From NCBI RefSeq assembly GCF_007860125.1, contig NZ_SJPW01000001.1, positions 682,001 to 746,000 of the forward strand: 64,000 nt of DNA, in the 5' to 3' direction. The translations under genes were made by a program, and so were the position numbers. The stretch's first letter is position 1. Each line of letters begins with the position of its first letter. Of this stretch, positions 26,609-34,887 are shown in pieces. This DNA is from Rubripirellula tenax (GTDB lineage Bacteria; Planctomycetota; Planctomycetia; Pirellulales; Pirellulaceae). The notes beneath the pieces were generated by a model that saw only the letters and a program-made list of their open reading frames with translations, searched no databases and was not told the origin of the DNA.

Positions 26609-27747
26609 GCAACAAAGTTCTACTCGTCGACGACGAACCTAACGTGCTGAAGGGCTATCAACGCCACCTCAGGAAGTCACACGACATCGAGCTTGCCATC
26701 GGTGGCGCCGAAGCTCTGGAAGCGATCGCATCCCAAGGTCCATTCGCCGTTGTTGTTTCCGACATGCAAATGCCGGAGATGTCGGGCGTCGAATTACTAA
26801 GCAAAGTTCGCGAAGTCAGTGAACACACTGTTCGCATCATGCTGACCGGGAATGCCGATCAAAAGACGGCCGTCGACGCCGTGAACGAAGGCAACATCTT
26901 TCGTTTCCTGAACAAACCCTGTTCACCCGAGAAGCTGGCTCAAGCCATCGACGCGGGGCTGGAACAATACCGGCTGATCACCGCCGAAGCCGAACTGCTA
27001 AACAAAACGCTTGCCGGCAGTGTGCGAATGCTGACGCAAGTCTTGTCGCTCGTGATGCCACAAGCGTTCGGAATGACGCAAGAATCGCGGCGGCTTGCCA
27101 GAGCGATGGCCGAGACGGTCGGTGACGCCGGTCCGATGTGGCAAGTCGAGATGGCCGCGATGTTGATGCGAGTCGGCTGTGTTTCATTGCCAACCAACGT
27201 GCTCAACAAGTACCTCGCCGACCGCGCGCTCGACGCCGATGAAGCGAAACTGATCAAAGAAACGCCTCAGCTTGGATACAAGCTTGTTTCCGCGATACCG
27301 CGACTGCAACCCGTCGCCGACTTGATCCAAGCCCAGAACGATCCACCCGTGCCCAGCACGCCGGTCATTTGTCGAATCCTAAAGATCGTCGGTGATTACC
27401 AGCGTTTTCAAGCCGCTACGTCGCCCTTCACGGCGCTCGACCGACTGGCCAATTCGCTGCTGTACGATAGCGAGCTCGTGAAGGTGCTGGCCAACATCAT
27501 CTCAGCCGGTTGCCAACTGAAGGACGTCGGCATCATCGAAATGAAGGAAGGCATGGTGCTGGAGTCCAATGTCGAAGACCTTTCGGGCCGAGTCCTGATC
27601 GCCAAGGGCGCAGAAATCCACGAAGCCATGATTCAAAAGCTCGCCCTGTTGAAACGTTCGGCCACCGGAGTGCGTGAACCGATCCGAGTCCGAGTCGTCA
27701 CCACCGTCGGTCAAGCGAAGTCGCTGGCCGCGACTTCCCCAACCTAA
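26605..27747 (+). CDS. Response regulator with degenerate HD-GYP-like output
   Basis: A 380-residue regulator coupled to the previous gene by ATGA. The receiver has D9-D10, Asp53 ('VVSDMQMPEMSG'), Thr81 and Lys104 ('FLNKPCSPEK'), and the family resemblance is to RpfG-like regulators. In the output domain the metal site is lost: where HD-GYP proteins have 'AAxLHDIGKxxxP' this one has 'AAMLMRVGCVSLP' (184-196), and the downstream HHE/GYP region reads 'IQAQNDPPVPSTPV'. It should therefore not hydrolyse c-di-GMP and may act as an allosteric partner, as described for HnoD of the Shewanella H-NOX circuit. A final ~60-residue domain has 'DLSGRVLIAKGAEI'. Confidence 0.85.
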   Translation: MSNKVLLVDDEPNVLKGYQRHLRKSHDIELAIGGAEALEAIASQGPFAVVVSDMQMPEMSGVELLSKVREVSEHTVRIMLTGNADQKTAVDAVNEGNIFRFLNKPCSPEKLAQAIDAGLEQYRLITAEAELLNKTLAGSVRMLTQVLSLVMPQAFGMTQESRRLARAMAETVGDAGPMWQVEMAAMLMRVGCVSLPTNVLNKYLADRALDADEAKLIKETPQLGYKLVSAIPRLQPVADLIQAQNDPPVPSTPVICRILKIVGDYQRFQAATSPFTALDRLANSLLYDSELVKVLANIISAGCQLKDVGIIEMKEGMVLESNVEDLSGRVLIAKGAEIHEAMIQKLALLKRSATGVREPIRVRVVTTVGQAKSLAATSPT

Positions 27748-27811
27748 ACCTTTTCGCAAACGGCCTTCGGCAACCGCCGTTCGTTCGCACCTTTCCAACC
27801 GGAGACTTCCG

Positions 27812-28189
27812 ATGCTTTCCATCTTGATCGTAGACGACGACGTCAACCTGCTGAGCGGCCTGCGCCGCACACTGCACTCCCAGCCCTACGACCTCTTCAC
27901 GGCCAATTCCGCCGAGATTGCGATCGACATGTTCCGACGCAAAGCGTTTGACCTTGTCGTCGTCGATCAAAAGATGAGCGGCCTGACCGGCTCGGAACTG
28001 ATCACATGGATCGCCAAGGAGTTTCCGGAAACCGTTCGACTGATGCTGACCGGTCACGCCGACGTCAACATGATGATGGACGCGATCAACAAAGGCAAAG
28101 TCTTTCGCTTCCTAACCAAACCCTGCCACAGCGTCGACATCGCTCTGGCGATCCTAGAAGGTCTCGAATCCAAACTGCAGCTTCAGTAA
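27812..28189 (+). CDS. Single-domain response regulator (receiver only)
   Basis: A 125-residue receiver with no output domain. Acidic residues D8-D10 ('ILIVDDDVNLL'), phosphoacceptor Asp52 ('LVVVDQKMSGLTG'), Thr80 ('LMLTGHADV') and Lys103 ('FLTKPC') are all present. The ATG at 27812 has GGAG seven bases upstream. Such proteins act as phosphate sinks, phosphorelay intermediates or protein-binding outputs. It is the last gene of the light/gas signalling cluster, 64 bases after the degenerate HD-GYP regulator, and resembles that protein's receiver ('RLMLTGHAD' against 'RIMLTGNAD'). Confidence 0.9.
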   Translation: MLSILIVDDDVNLLSGLRRTLHSQPYDLFTANSAEIAIDMFRRKAFDLVVVDQKMSGLTGSELITWIAKEFPETVRLMLTGHADVNMMMDAINKGKVFRFLTKPCHSVDIALAILEGLESKLQLQ

Positions 28190-28356
28190 CGAATATCCGG
28201 CGATTCGAGAGCCGGTGGCCCCGACCAAAACGCTTTCGGTAAAATGTTCACGAAACGATTCTATCTGGATTTCCTGGCTATGGGGGAAGTCCTATGGTGG
28301 AGACACGAGCAACTTGGGAGAGCGATTTATGCAAGCCGAACTCAAATAATGCCTCG

Positions 28357-29604
28357 TCAGCAGAATTCGTGGGTTTGATTTGGTTCAGGAAGCTTTCCCA
28401 GTTGGTGATACAGAGCGATTTCGATCGTTTCATAGGACTTGAAACCGAATGCCTTTCCGATGGCCAGCTTCGCTTTGATGTTCATGCCCTCCACGCTGCC
28501 GTTTGAGATCTCGCCGCGTGCGCGGAACCAGTTTAGCAGGATCGGTCGATGACGACGTAGCGTGCCGGCCATTTCTTTCATCGGTTCGATCTTGCTGCGC
28601 ATCGCTCGGGTACACCATTGATCGAGAAACTTGCCTGCCCAAGCCGGACTGCTGTACATCCAGAACCTCTGAAAGTCCTCACGCATCATGTACGCTTTGA
28701 CGCACCGGAGATTCGTTTTGAGTAGCTCGCTCATCTTCACCGCTTGCTTTTCACTCAGATTCTCGCGGCGTTTGAGCAGGCACCACCTGGAGTGCTTGAG
28801 CAATTCTCCCTTGCCCTGACTTTTCAGCTGGCGTGATTCCTCGGCACGAACCTTGTTGATCTTCTCATTCATCTTCTTCATCACGTGAAAACGATCAAAG
28901 ACATGCACCGCATCGGCGGCACACTCGGCAATCACGTTCATGTACCGTCGCCACATATCGGTGCAAATGAACTTCAGACTTGCCAGCGACGACTTCGGAA
29001 TCGTCTTGAAGAATCCTCGCAGACTCTTTTCGGTGCGATCCCGCGCAACGTACAGCAGACGTCTGCGCCCTTCGTCGATCTGATAGACCAACGTCAGGTA
29101 TCGGTGCCCTCGCTTGTACGCGATTTCGTTAACGCCAAGTGCTTCGATGTCACCGATTTGCCGGTTCACCAGTCCCTAACGCACGACCCAGTCGATCGCT
29201 CGAAAGACGGTGTCCCAACTGCTGCCGAAGATCATGGCGGTTTCCTTCCAGCTCAGTCGCTTGGCCCACCTGGCCAGAAAGATCCGGTAACTGCAGGTGC
29301 TCTGGTGCTTGCCGTCGGCCCAGGGAACTTGCTCGACCTTCACGCCGCAATCGGGACACTCGACACGACGCATCGCATAGACGAAGTACACCGAAATCGC
29401 CCACAGTGGCACGAACTCGAAGCGTCGCTCGGGCAAACGATCGTAGCCGGTCCGTGTCTTGCCACAATCGCTACAGATGGGGCGGCTGCGAGCACGCGGT
29501 TTGATGTCGATAAGGATGGCCGACTTGTTTTCGCCGAATCGGGCTGCTGTGTAGACGAATCCCTTTTGCTATTCGACGTGGTTGAGGATAGCTTTGAGTT
29601 GCAT
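28357..29604 (-). pseudogene. ISL3-family transposase interrupted by two in-frame amber codons
   Basis: One continuous reading frame of 415 codons from the ATG at 29604 to the TGA at 28357-28359 encodes a full-length ISL3 transposase, broken by TAG at 29569-29571 (after 'MQLKAILNHVE') and TAG at 29176-29178 (after 'AIDWVVR'). Between and after them are the N-terminal zinc-finger region ('CSDCGKTRTGYDRL', 'VECPDCGVKVEQ'), the helix-turn-helix 'LSWKETAMIFGSSWDTVFRA', the start of the DDE domain 'GVNEIAYKRGHRYLTLVYQI', 'CTDMWRRYMNVI' and 'SNGSVEGMNIKAK' with the last acidic residue. No frameshift is present. Loss of function through point mutation is most likely; readthrough of amber codons is possible but unsupported. 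Confidence 0.85.
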
Positions 29605-29700
29605 CTTGTCGTGGCCGGGTTGTTGTTGATGTGTTGCAACAACATCAATAGCTCGCCTTCCGGCAAGATAAATTTCTTCATTCAAAAAATCGGTGATGAA

Positions 29701-29776
29701 GCCCCTTCCGCCTCGCCGTCGCGTCGGCCTGACACAGGCACCGCCGAGGCCGACACGACGGCGAGGCGGGAGGGGC
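29701..29776. repeat. 29-bp inverted repeat nested inside the insertion sequence
   Basis: Arms 29701-29729 and 29748-29776 are reverse complements with two mismatches around an 18-base loop, a very GC-rich hairpin ('cctcgccgtcgcgtcggcc' in the left arm). It lies between the IS right end and the transposase start, a place where such a stem could lower transposase expression, or it may be a palindromic repeat that inserted into the IS. Confidence 0.75.
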
Positions 29777-29870
29777 GGCCCCATTCTGCGGAGCCCGAAC
29801 CAAGGTCGACGCCCGCCACAGCTGACGACCAATTCACACTTTTTCGACCCACGAATTCAGCCGAAGAGCC

Positions 29871-30329
29871 CAAATAGTAATGAGAACAAAGCCATTCATT
29901 CCGTTCACAGTGGTGATGAGTGACGGTACGCACGTTACGATCAAATCCTGAAATGGCATGGCTGACAAAGCACTGGCTTTGTGTGACGACTGACGGAGGT
30001 GAAACCACCGAGCATCTTTACTTGTTGCACGTCACTCGTATCCAGCGACAAGAACGCGACGTAGCGTAGCGCTGGCTGCGATCAGCGCCGCGAAAGATCG
30101 CGGCATCGAGTCGCAACATTCGCGACGATTGGCGTCATTCGCGGTCAAATCATTGCGACAGATTGCCCGCCAACAATGGGAACCCAATGCTTCGGCGAGC
30201 AATCCTGCACGGCCCTGCGACTCCGTTCGCAGGGTGTCCAACGACTTCTTTCAACTGCTTTGCAGCTTACATCCCGTCAGCGGACTCGCGGGTCCACATC
30301 GGGTGGTCGGAAACCGGGCGAACGCATCA
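29871..30329. other. Non-coding interval with palindromic repeat copy
   Basis: The 459 bases between the insertion sequence and the DUF1559 gene hold no convincing coding frame. The last 120 bases contain family B repeat copy 2. Nothing else recognisable was found. Confidence 0.6.
30213..30305. repeat. Composite palindromic repeat, family B copy 2
   Basis: Homologous to 14143-14237 in the same orientation: both read 'ccctgcgactccg', then 'gcagggtgt', a central hairpin ('aactgctttgcagctt' here), 'acatcccg', and 'gactcgcgggtccacatcg'. Like copy 1, it lies about 25 bases beyond the stop codon of a minus-strand gene, here the DUF1559 gene. Confidence 0.75.
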
Positions 30330-31523
30330 CTAGATCGGATCGAGTGGAACGAATTCGTTGTTCGGCACATCGCTTGATCTTCCCGAGGGCGTCAACAGGG
30401 CCTGGTAGATCGGGTAGGAAATGGATTCGGTGACGAATCGGACACTGCCGTCGACCATCGCCATGTTCACTCCGCCATCGTGCAGCGACGACGGGCGGGC
30501 TAGATCGGGAGCGTTGGCGGCCGTCATCAGATCTAGATACACGTCGCCTCCGTTGATCTTGTGAACGGCGTTGGGGGTCGGAGCGCCGGCGAACCCGTTG
30601 GGGTCTTCGAAATGCCAAACCGCGCCTTGCAAATACCGCGACGACGCTGGGTACTCGACGACATCCTTGCCATTGACGTTGACGATGTTGGTCAAGTGGT
30701 TGGTGTTGTTGGTCAGCCGTGTGCGATACAACGCACCGGCTTGGTGATTTTCGGACAACAGCATCGTTTGGCTGGCGCCGTCGTCACAGTCATCGATCCG
30801 GAACGGTTTACCCGTAGCAACCAATTGCGTCGGAGCCGATCCGACAAAGCCGGCATATTGGTTGTTGAAGATGCCGTTATCGTGGTGCTGTGACTTTGCA
30901 AAACCGACCGTTCTCGCCGGCGAACCGGGCCGCGTGTAGGTGAAGGGGAATGAATCGGCGTGCATCCCCGTGTTGGCAACGTAGTGGTTGATGCCTCGCG
31001 TGGTCAGGTAGTTTGACGCGCTGGGGCAAATGAAGGTTTCAAAATTCACGGCCGCGAATGGGCTGTATCCTTCGGCGGTCGGCGCGTTGATGGATTGGTT
31101 GTCGGCGATGATCGGATAGCGATCCAGGCTCCATCGTTCGTAGGCCGGTTGGTTGCCCAATTGGCCCAGCAACGCGATGGGCCAACCGCCGACCTTGACG
31201 TGCCGCGGCACGTTGCCCGCGTAGTTGCTCGGATCGGTCGGATCGACGCCGCCGTTGAACTCGCCGAACTTCTGCAGGTATCCCGGCATGTGCCCGTGCG
31301 TCGTCTCGAACAACGTCGTTGCCAGCGCCAGTTGCCTGAGGTTCTCGCCGCATTGGGCGCGAGCGGCGGCGTGCTTGGCGTGCATCACGGCAGGGATGGT
31401 GATGCTGATCAGGATTCCGATGATCGAAATTACCACCAGTATTTCGACCAGTGTGAAACCCGGCCGGCGGCAGCGGGTTGCTGGCGAGGCACAATCACGT
31501 GCAGGAGCGCATGCTGAAAACAT
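30330..31523 (-). CDS. DUF1559 prepilin-like (pseudopilin) protein
   Basis: A 397-residue protein from the ATG at 31523 (GGAG ten bases upstream). The N-terminus has a type IV prepilin cleavage and methylation site, 'RRPGFTLVEILVVISIIGIL', with the Gly before the processed Phe and the Glu at position +5. The body is the DUF1559 domain, with 'AARAQCGENLRQLALATTLF' after the helix and the C-terminal 'NMAMVDGSVRFVTESI' motif. These proteins are greatly expanded in planctomycetes and are presumed surface pseudopilins. Single-gene unit. The two family-specific ends make the assignment firm; the exact role is unknown. Confidence 0.92.
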   Translation of the reverse strand: MFSACAPARDCASPATRCRRPGFTLVEILVVISIIGILISITIPAVMHAKHAAARAQCGENLRQLALATTLFETTHGHMPGYLQKFGEFNGGVDPTDPSNYAGNVPRHVKVGGWPIALLGQLGNQPAYERWSLDRYPIIADNQSINAPTAEGYSPFAAVNFETFICPSASNYLTTRGINHYVANTGMHADSFPFTYTRPGSPARTVGFAKSQHHDNGIFNNQYAGFVGSAPTQLVATGKPFRIDDCDDGASQTMLLSENHQAGALYRTRLTNNTNHLTNIVNVNGKDVVEYPASSRYLQGAVWHFEDPNGFAGAPTPNAVHKINGGDVYLDLMTAANAPDLARPSSLHDGGVNMAMVDGSVRFVTESISYPIYQALLTPSGRSSDVPNNEFVPLDPI

Positions 31524-31860
31524 CGCAGAGTCTCCGATTCGATTTTGAAGAGAAGGGACGCGGTGAAGCGTGCCTTGAGAAGAGACCCTAATTTTAAAGA
31601 GTCGATCGCCCCCGAAGCAAGGAAATTTGGGCAATGTAGATCACCAAACAAGCAAAACCATTCGGGAGCTTTATTTTCCCCAAACGGTTTCGTCGTGGTC
31701 ATTCGATCGATTTCGGCGTTCTAGCAGCCTGTTGAAAAAGGGGTCTGACCCTCTCCGACGTTTTGAGTTCACAATGTTTCAGCAACGTCACCAAAGGGGC
31801 AGACCCCTTTTTCAACAGGCTGCCAGAGAAGGCATTTCCGCGATGTGGTCGGCTTTTCTA
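31524..31860. other. Intergenic region upstream of DUF1559 gene
   Basis: A 337-base interval between two minus-strand genes. The right 140 bases hold the family A palindromic repeat (31723-31823). The remaining ~200 bases should hold the promoter and leader of the DUF1559 gene, but no clear promoter elements could be picked out by eye. Confidence 0.5.
31723..31823. repeat. Palindromic repeat, family A copy 1 (perfect 23-bp arms)
   Basis: Arms 31724-31746 and 31801-31823 are perfect reverse complements ('gcagcctgttgaaaaagggg' begins the left arm). The 54-base centre includes 'gttcacaatgtttcag'. The centre is conserved in reverse orientation in the copy at 55930-56024, so this is a real dispersed element and not just a terminator. 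It begins 38 bases beyond the stop of the S1-domain gene. Confidence 0.88.
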
Positions 31861-33597
31861 CTACCAACGCAGGCCGAATTTCTCGCCACCGGACGCCGTA
31901 TTGTTGCCGCCCTTGAGCGGACCGGTGTGGGCCGGTTTGATGGCGACTTCGCGTTGCGGTTCGTCGTCTTCGGCTTCGGTTTTGGCCGATGGGTCAACTG
32001 CAACCGCATGGACCTGCTTCATCGACAACGAAATTTTCTGTGCGTCGCGGTCGAACGACAACACTTTGACTTCGACTTCCTGCCCTTCGCTGACGAAGGA
32101 GTCGATTCGCGAAACGCGGTGGCTTGCCACTTCGCTGATGTGTACCAAGCCTTCGACGCCGGGGGCCAACTTGACGAAGCAACCGAACGCCGCGATCCGC
32201 GTCACGGTTCCATTGTGAATGCTGGCCGGTGCAAATTCGCCTTCGGCGGTGTCCCACGGGTTCTCCTGTAGGTCACGTAGCGACAAGCCGATCTTGCCCG
32301 ATTCTTTGTCGACCTTGTCGATTTGGACATTGACCTTTTGGCCCACTTCGACGACTTCGCTGGGGTGGGCGACGCGGTCCCAGCTCAGCTTGCTGATGTG
32401 GATCAATCCGTCGAGTCCGCCCAAGTCGACGAAAGCGCCGAAGTCTTTGACGCTGCGGACGATGCCTTCCATCGTTTGACCGGGTTCGATCTTTTCGAGT
32501 TGGTCTTTACGTTTCTCTTCGCGTTCACGTTCCAAGATCGCTCGGCGGCTGAGCACCAAGTTGCCACGTCGCTCGTTCGATTCGGTGACGACGCACAAGA
32601 ATTTTTGGTCAACGAATTCGCTGGCGTCTTCGACGCGATGTTCGGAAATTTGGCCCATCGGGATGAACCCGCGCCCGCCGCCGACTTTGCATTCGAGTCC
32701 GCCCGCGTTGTGGCCCGTGATGGTGACTTCGACCACGGTGCCTTCGTCGATGTCTTCCCAATCCGAAGCCGAGACGACTCCGCCGGGCAGCGACAAAACG
32801 TAAAGACCATCGGCCGTCGCAAAGGCACGGATAATGACTTCGATCTGTGATCCGACGACGGGTTCTTCGGTGAATTGTTCGAACGGAACCATCCCCTCGT
32901 CGGGGCCGCCCAATCCGACGAATACATGATCAGCATCGATCTTCAGCACTTGGCCGGTGACGCGAGCATTTTCTTCGAGCGGTTCTTTGCGGTCGGGCAT
33001 ACCGGCGGGGCCGCTCAGCATTGCGTCGACGTCGGCCGCGGCCAGTTCGGCATCCAATTCGGCCTGCAAGTCGTCGGACAATCCCATCCGTCGGTTGGGC
33101 ACCATGACTCGGGGCGAAGTTTTTGGACGTTGGATCTTGTCGGGGTCGCTGCTTTCACTGCTGAATGCACCGGCCGGTTTGGCTTTGCCGGAACCGTCGG
33201 TTTCGCCCGCCAATCGTGGTTTGGGCGATTTGTTCTTTTTCGGTTTGCCACCACCGGGCTTGGCACCGGTCGGTTTGACGCCGGTTTGCTTTGCCAAATC
33301 AGCCGCGCTGACGGACGGCGACGAAGGCTTGGCCGTACTTAGGCCACGAGCCGAAAGCGGGCCGACACTGCGGACGGCTTTCGAAAGCGGTCCCTGCTTG
33401 GTTTCGCCCTCACCGGGTGCCGAATCAGTGGCCGTCGAATCGCCGGCTCCCGAATCGTTCGCCGCCGCTGGATTGGCATTCGAATCTGAACTTGCATCCA
33501 TCGCTGGGGTGCTCGCATCCGAAGTGGGTGAAGACATCGCGGCATCGCTTGCCGCTGTGGGGTCCGTTTCGGGATTCGAGTTGTCGCCGGTGGTCAT
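31861..33597 (-). CDS. S1-domain RNA-binding protein (RpsA-like)
   Basis: A 578-residue protein. The first ~200 residues are low complexity (Ser, Ala, Asp, Pro, Lys) and probably disordered. Four S1 OB-fold domains follow: from about 206 ('[20 protein letters not shown]'), 285 ('[20 protein letters not shown]'), 371 ('[20 protein letters not shown]') and 458 ('[16 protein letters not shown]'). The last two are the best conserved, with the '[12 protein letters not shown]' and '[12 protein letters not shown]' RNA-binding signatures. The composition is that of a bacterial ribosomal protein S1 homologue or relative acting in translation initiation. With four domains against six in E. coli S1 it resembles the shorter S1 forms; I do not give a symbol because another S1 may exist elsewhere. 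Confidence 0.88.
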   Translation of the reverse strand: MTTGDNSNPETDPTAASDAAMSSPTSDASTPAMDASSDSNANPAAANDSGAGDSTATDSAPGEGETKQGPLSKAVRSVGPLSARGLSTAKPSSPSVSAADLAKQTGVKPTGAKPGGGKPKKNKSPKPRLAGETDGSGKAKPAGAFSSESSDPDKIQRPKTSPRVMVPNRRMGLSDDLQAELDAELAAADVDAMLSGPAGMPDRKEPLEENARVTGQVLKIDADHVFVGLGGPDEGMVPFEQFTEEPVVGSQIEVIIRAFATADGLYVLSLPGGVVSASDWEDIDEGTVVEVTITGHNAGGLECKVGGGRGFIPMGQISEHRVEDASEFVDQKFLCVVTESNERRGNLVLSRRAILEREREEKRKDQLEKIEPGQTMEGIVRSVKDFGAFVDLGGLDGLIHISKLSWDRVAHPSEVVEVGQKVNVQIDKVDKESGKIGLSLRDLQENPWDTAEGEFAPASIHNGTVTRIAAFGCFVKLAPGVEGLVHISEVASHRVSRIDSFVSEGQEVEVKVLSFDRDAQKISLSMKQVHAVAVDPSAKTEAEDDEPQREVAIKPAHTGPLKGGNNTASGGEKFGLRW

Positions 33598-33725
33598 CGA
33601 AATCGTCAGCAGAGTAACAAGGGAATAAGAGACTCATTTTTTCGCGGGGTTGATACCGCCACGATGCGACAGTCTAGCAATCAACGGGCGCGGTCGGTAG
33701 TCTTCGCGGTGACTTGCTGGCTTTT

Positions 33726-34325
33726 ATGAAAAGGACACCTGCCGTGCCGAAGATTGACCCATTTGCTACCGATGCTCTAGCAAAACTTGGGAAACCCTGG
33801 ACCGACGCGATCACCGAGGCGGCAATGCCCAGCCTGGGTGCCGGCCCCGTCGACAATGGACTGACACGGTTGCTGGACACGCAACCGCTGCGACCCCGAC
33901 GCAGGGCAAGTTCAATCGATGCGGATTCCGCGAGTTCGCCCAATTCGGCGGGCGACTGGAGTGAGCTGTCCGATCACGCATTCGATGCGTGCCGAGCCGG
34001 CCTTTGGCTACTGGCCGGCGACCTTCATCGCAGCCATTCGATCAGCCAGGATGACGAATCGCCCGAAGGGTCGTTTTGGCACGGGATCATGCACCGAAGG
34101 GAGGGGGACTTCAGTAACGCGAAATACTGGTTTCGGCGTGTCGGTGATCATCCGGTCGAAGAAGACGTGAAACAGCACGCGAGCGGCTATAAGGGAAATA
34201 TGTTTTCCTTTGTGGACGAGTGCAAAGCGGCCTCGAAACACTCCGACGAGGGCGTTGCAGCAAGCTGTGAAGTCACGCAGTGGATCGAGTGGCAGACGCT
34301 GATGGCCTACTGTACATCGGTTTGA
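33726..34325 (+). CDS. Conserved hypothetical protein
   Basis: A 199-residue cytoplasmic protein from the ATG at 33726 (a TTG at 33714 is less likely). The most distinctive part is 'SFWHGIMHRREGDFSNAKYW' (about residues 118-137), followed by 'FRRVGDHPV', a motif I associate with an uncharacterised planctomycete/acidobacterial family. The region around it is helical, beginning 'DHAFDACRAGLWLLAGDLHR'. No known catalytic motif or membrane segment. It is divergent from the S1-domain gene and precedes a long non-coding interval. Confidence 0.6.
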   Translation: MKRTPAVPKIDPFATDALAKLGKPWTDAITEAAMPSLGAGPVDNGLTRLLDTQPLRPRRRASSIDADSASSPNSAGDWSELSDHAFDACRAGLWLLAGDLHRSHSISQDDESPEGSFWHGIMHRREGDFSNAKYWFRRVGDHPVEEDVKQHASGYKGNMFSFVDECKAASKHSDEGVAASCEVTQWIEWQTLMAYCTSV

Positions 34326-34887
34326 GGCAATTTTGGGCCGTCGCGAGCCCTGGCAAAAAAGTTACCAGTTTTAGGTGCAAGATTGTCGCATCGATCGACG
34401 ATAACTTTAATATCCTCGAGACGGGAAACTGAAATGTGTGGGGCACAATTTCGCATTTGCCGTCTCTTGAACGTGATGCGGCTCGGGTTTTTTCCATCGG
34501 CGAGGTTTTCGGATCTCTCAGGTGGGGCACAAAAGCCCGAGCCGCTTTCGTTCCTATTCTCGGGGCGCCCTCTTCGCCCAATCTGCACACCAAGTGCATT
34601 GCCCACCCAAACAATCGATTGAGTGGTGATCAGGGGCCAACACAACAACTCTGGCACACCCAGGATCACCGGTTCTATGTGGTGATGACACCACCACGGC
34701 GTTTCAAAATTACAACGCTTTGGGGGTAACGCTATCGGGGCCACACAGCCCGCGATTCAGCGTAAGTCCTTTGGCTCGAACGATTTGTGGGTGTCCGATT
34801 GAGTTCGGCTGAGACTGTGGCACGCCCATTGCGTCGGCTGGATTGGAAAAGAACATTCGTTCGATTCCCGCCCAATGGTTCCCGCCC
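34326..34887. other. Non-coding interval with inverted repeat and sigma-54-like site
   Basis: Some 560 bases without a convincing gene. An inverted repeat pairs 34478-34487 (gcggctcggg) with 34536-34545 (cccgagccgc), and 'gtggggcacaa' occurs twice (near 34438 and 34522), so decayed or structured-RNA sequence is possible. A sigma-54 promoter match lies at 34818-34832. Short frames here look like chance. Confidence 0.5.
34818..34832 (+). promoter_or_regulatory. Sigma-54 (RpoN) promoter candidate
   Basis: TGGCACGCCCATTGC matches the -24/-12 consensus TGGCAC-N5-TTGC at all ten defined bases, with GG and GC exactly 12 bases apart. Transcription would begin near 34844, leaving a leader of about 44 bases to the ATG at 34888. 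A perfect match is expected by chance about once in ten windows of this size, so location in front of a gene is the main support. No enhancer-binding site was identified. Confidence 0.5.

Larger units (their letters stand above)
28351..29870 (-). mobile_element. Complete ISL3-family insertion sequence with terminal repeats and target duplication
   Basis: The 1520-bp element is bounded by 23-bp imperfect inverted repeats (28351-28373 and 29848-29870, 19 of 23 matching, both ending in 'gaattcgtggg'). The bases flanking it outside are 'caaataat' on the left and 'caaatagt' on the right, an 8-bp target duplication with one change, as expected for ISL3 insertion. The transposase stop codon lies inside the left repeat. 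The single mismatch in the duplication and the inactivated transposase suggest an older insertion. It lies 161 bases beyond the last regulator of the sensory cluster. Confidence 0.88.

Noticed and set aside
28885-29877. 330-codon open frame on the plus strand
   Set aside because: Antisense to the ISL3 transposase; no domain recognisable, and it extends over the IS end.
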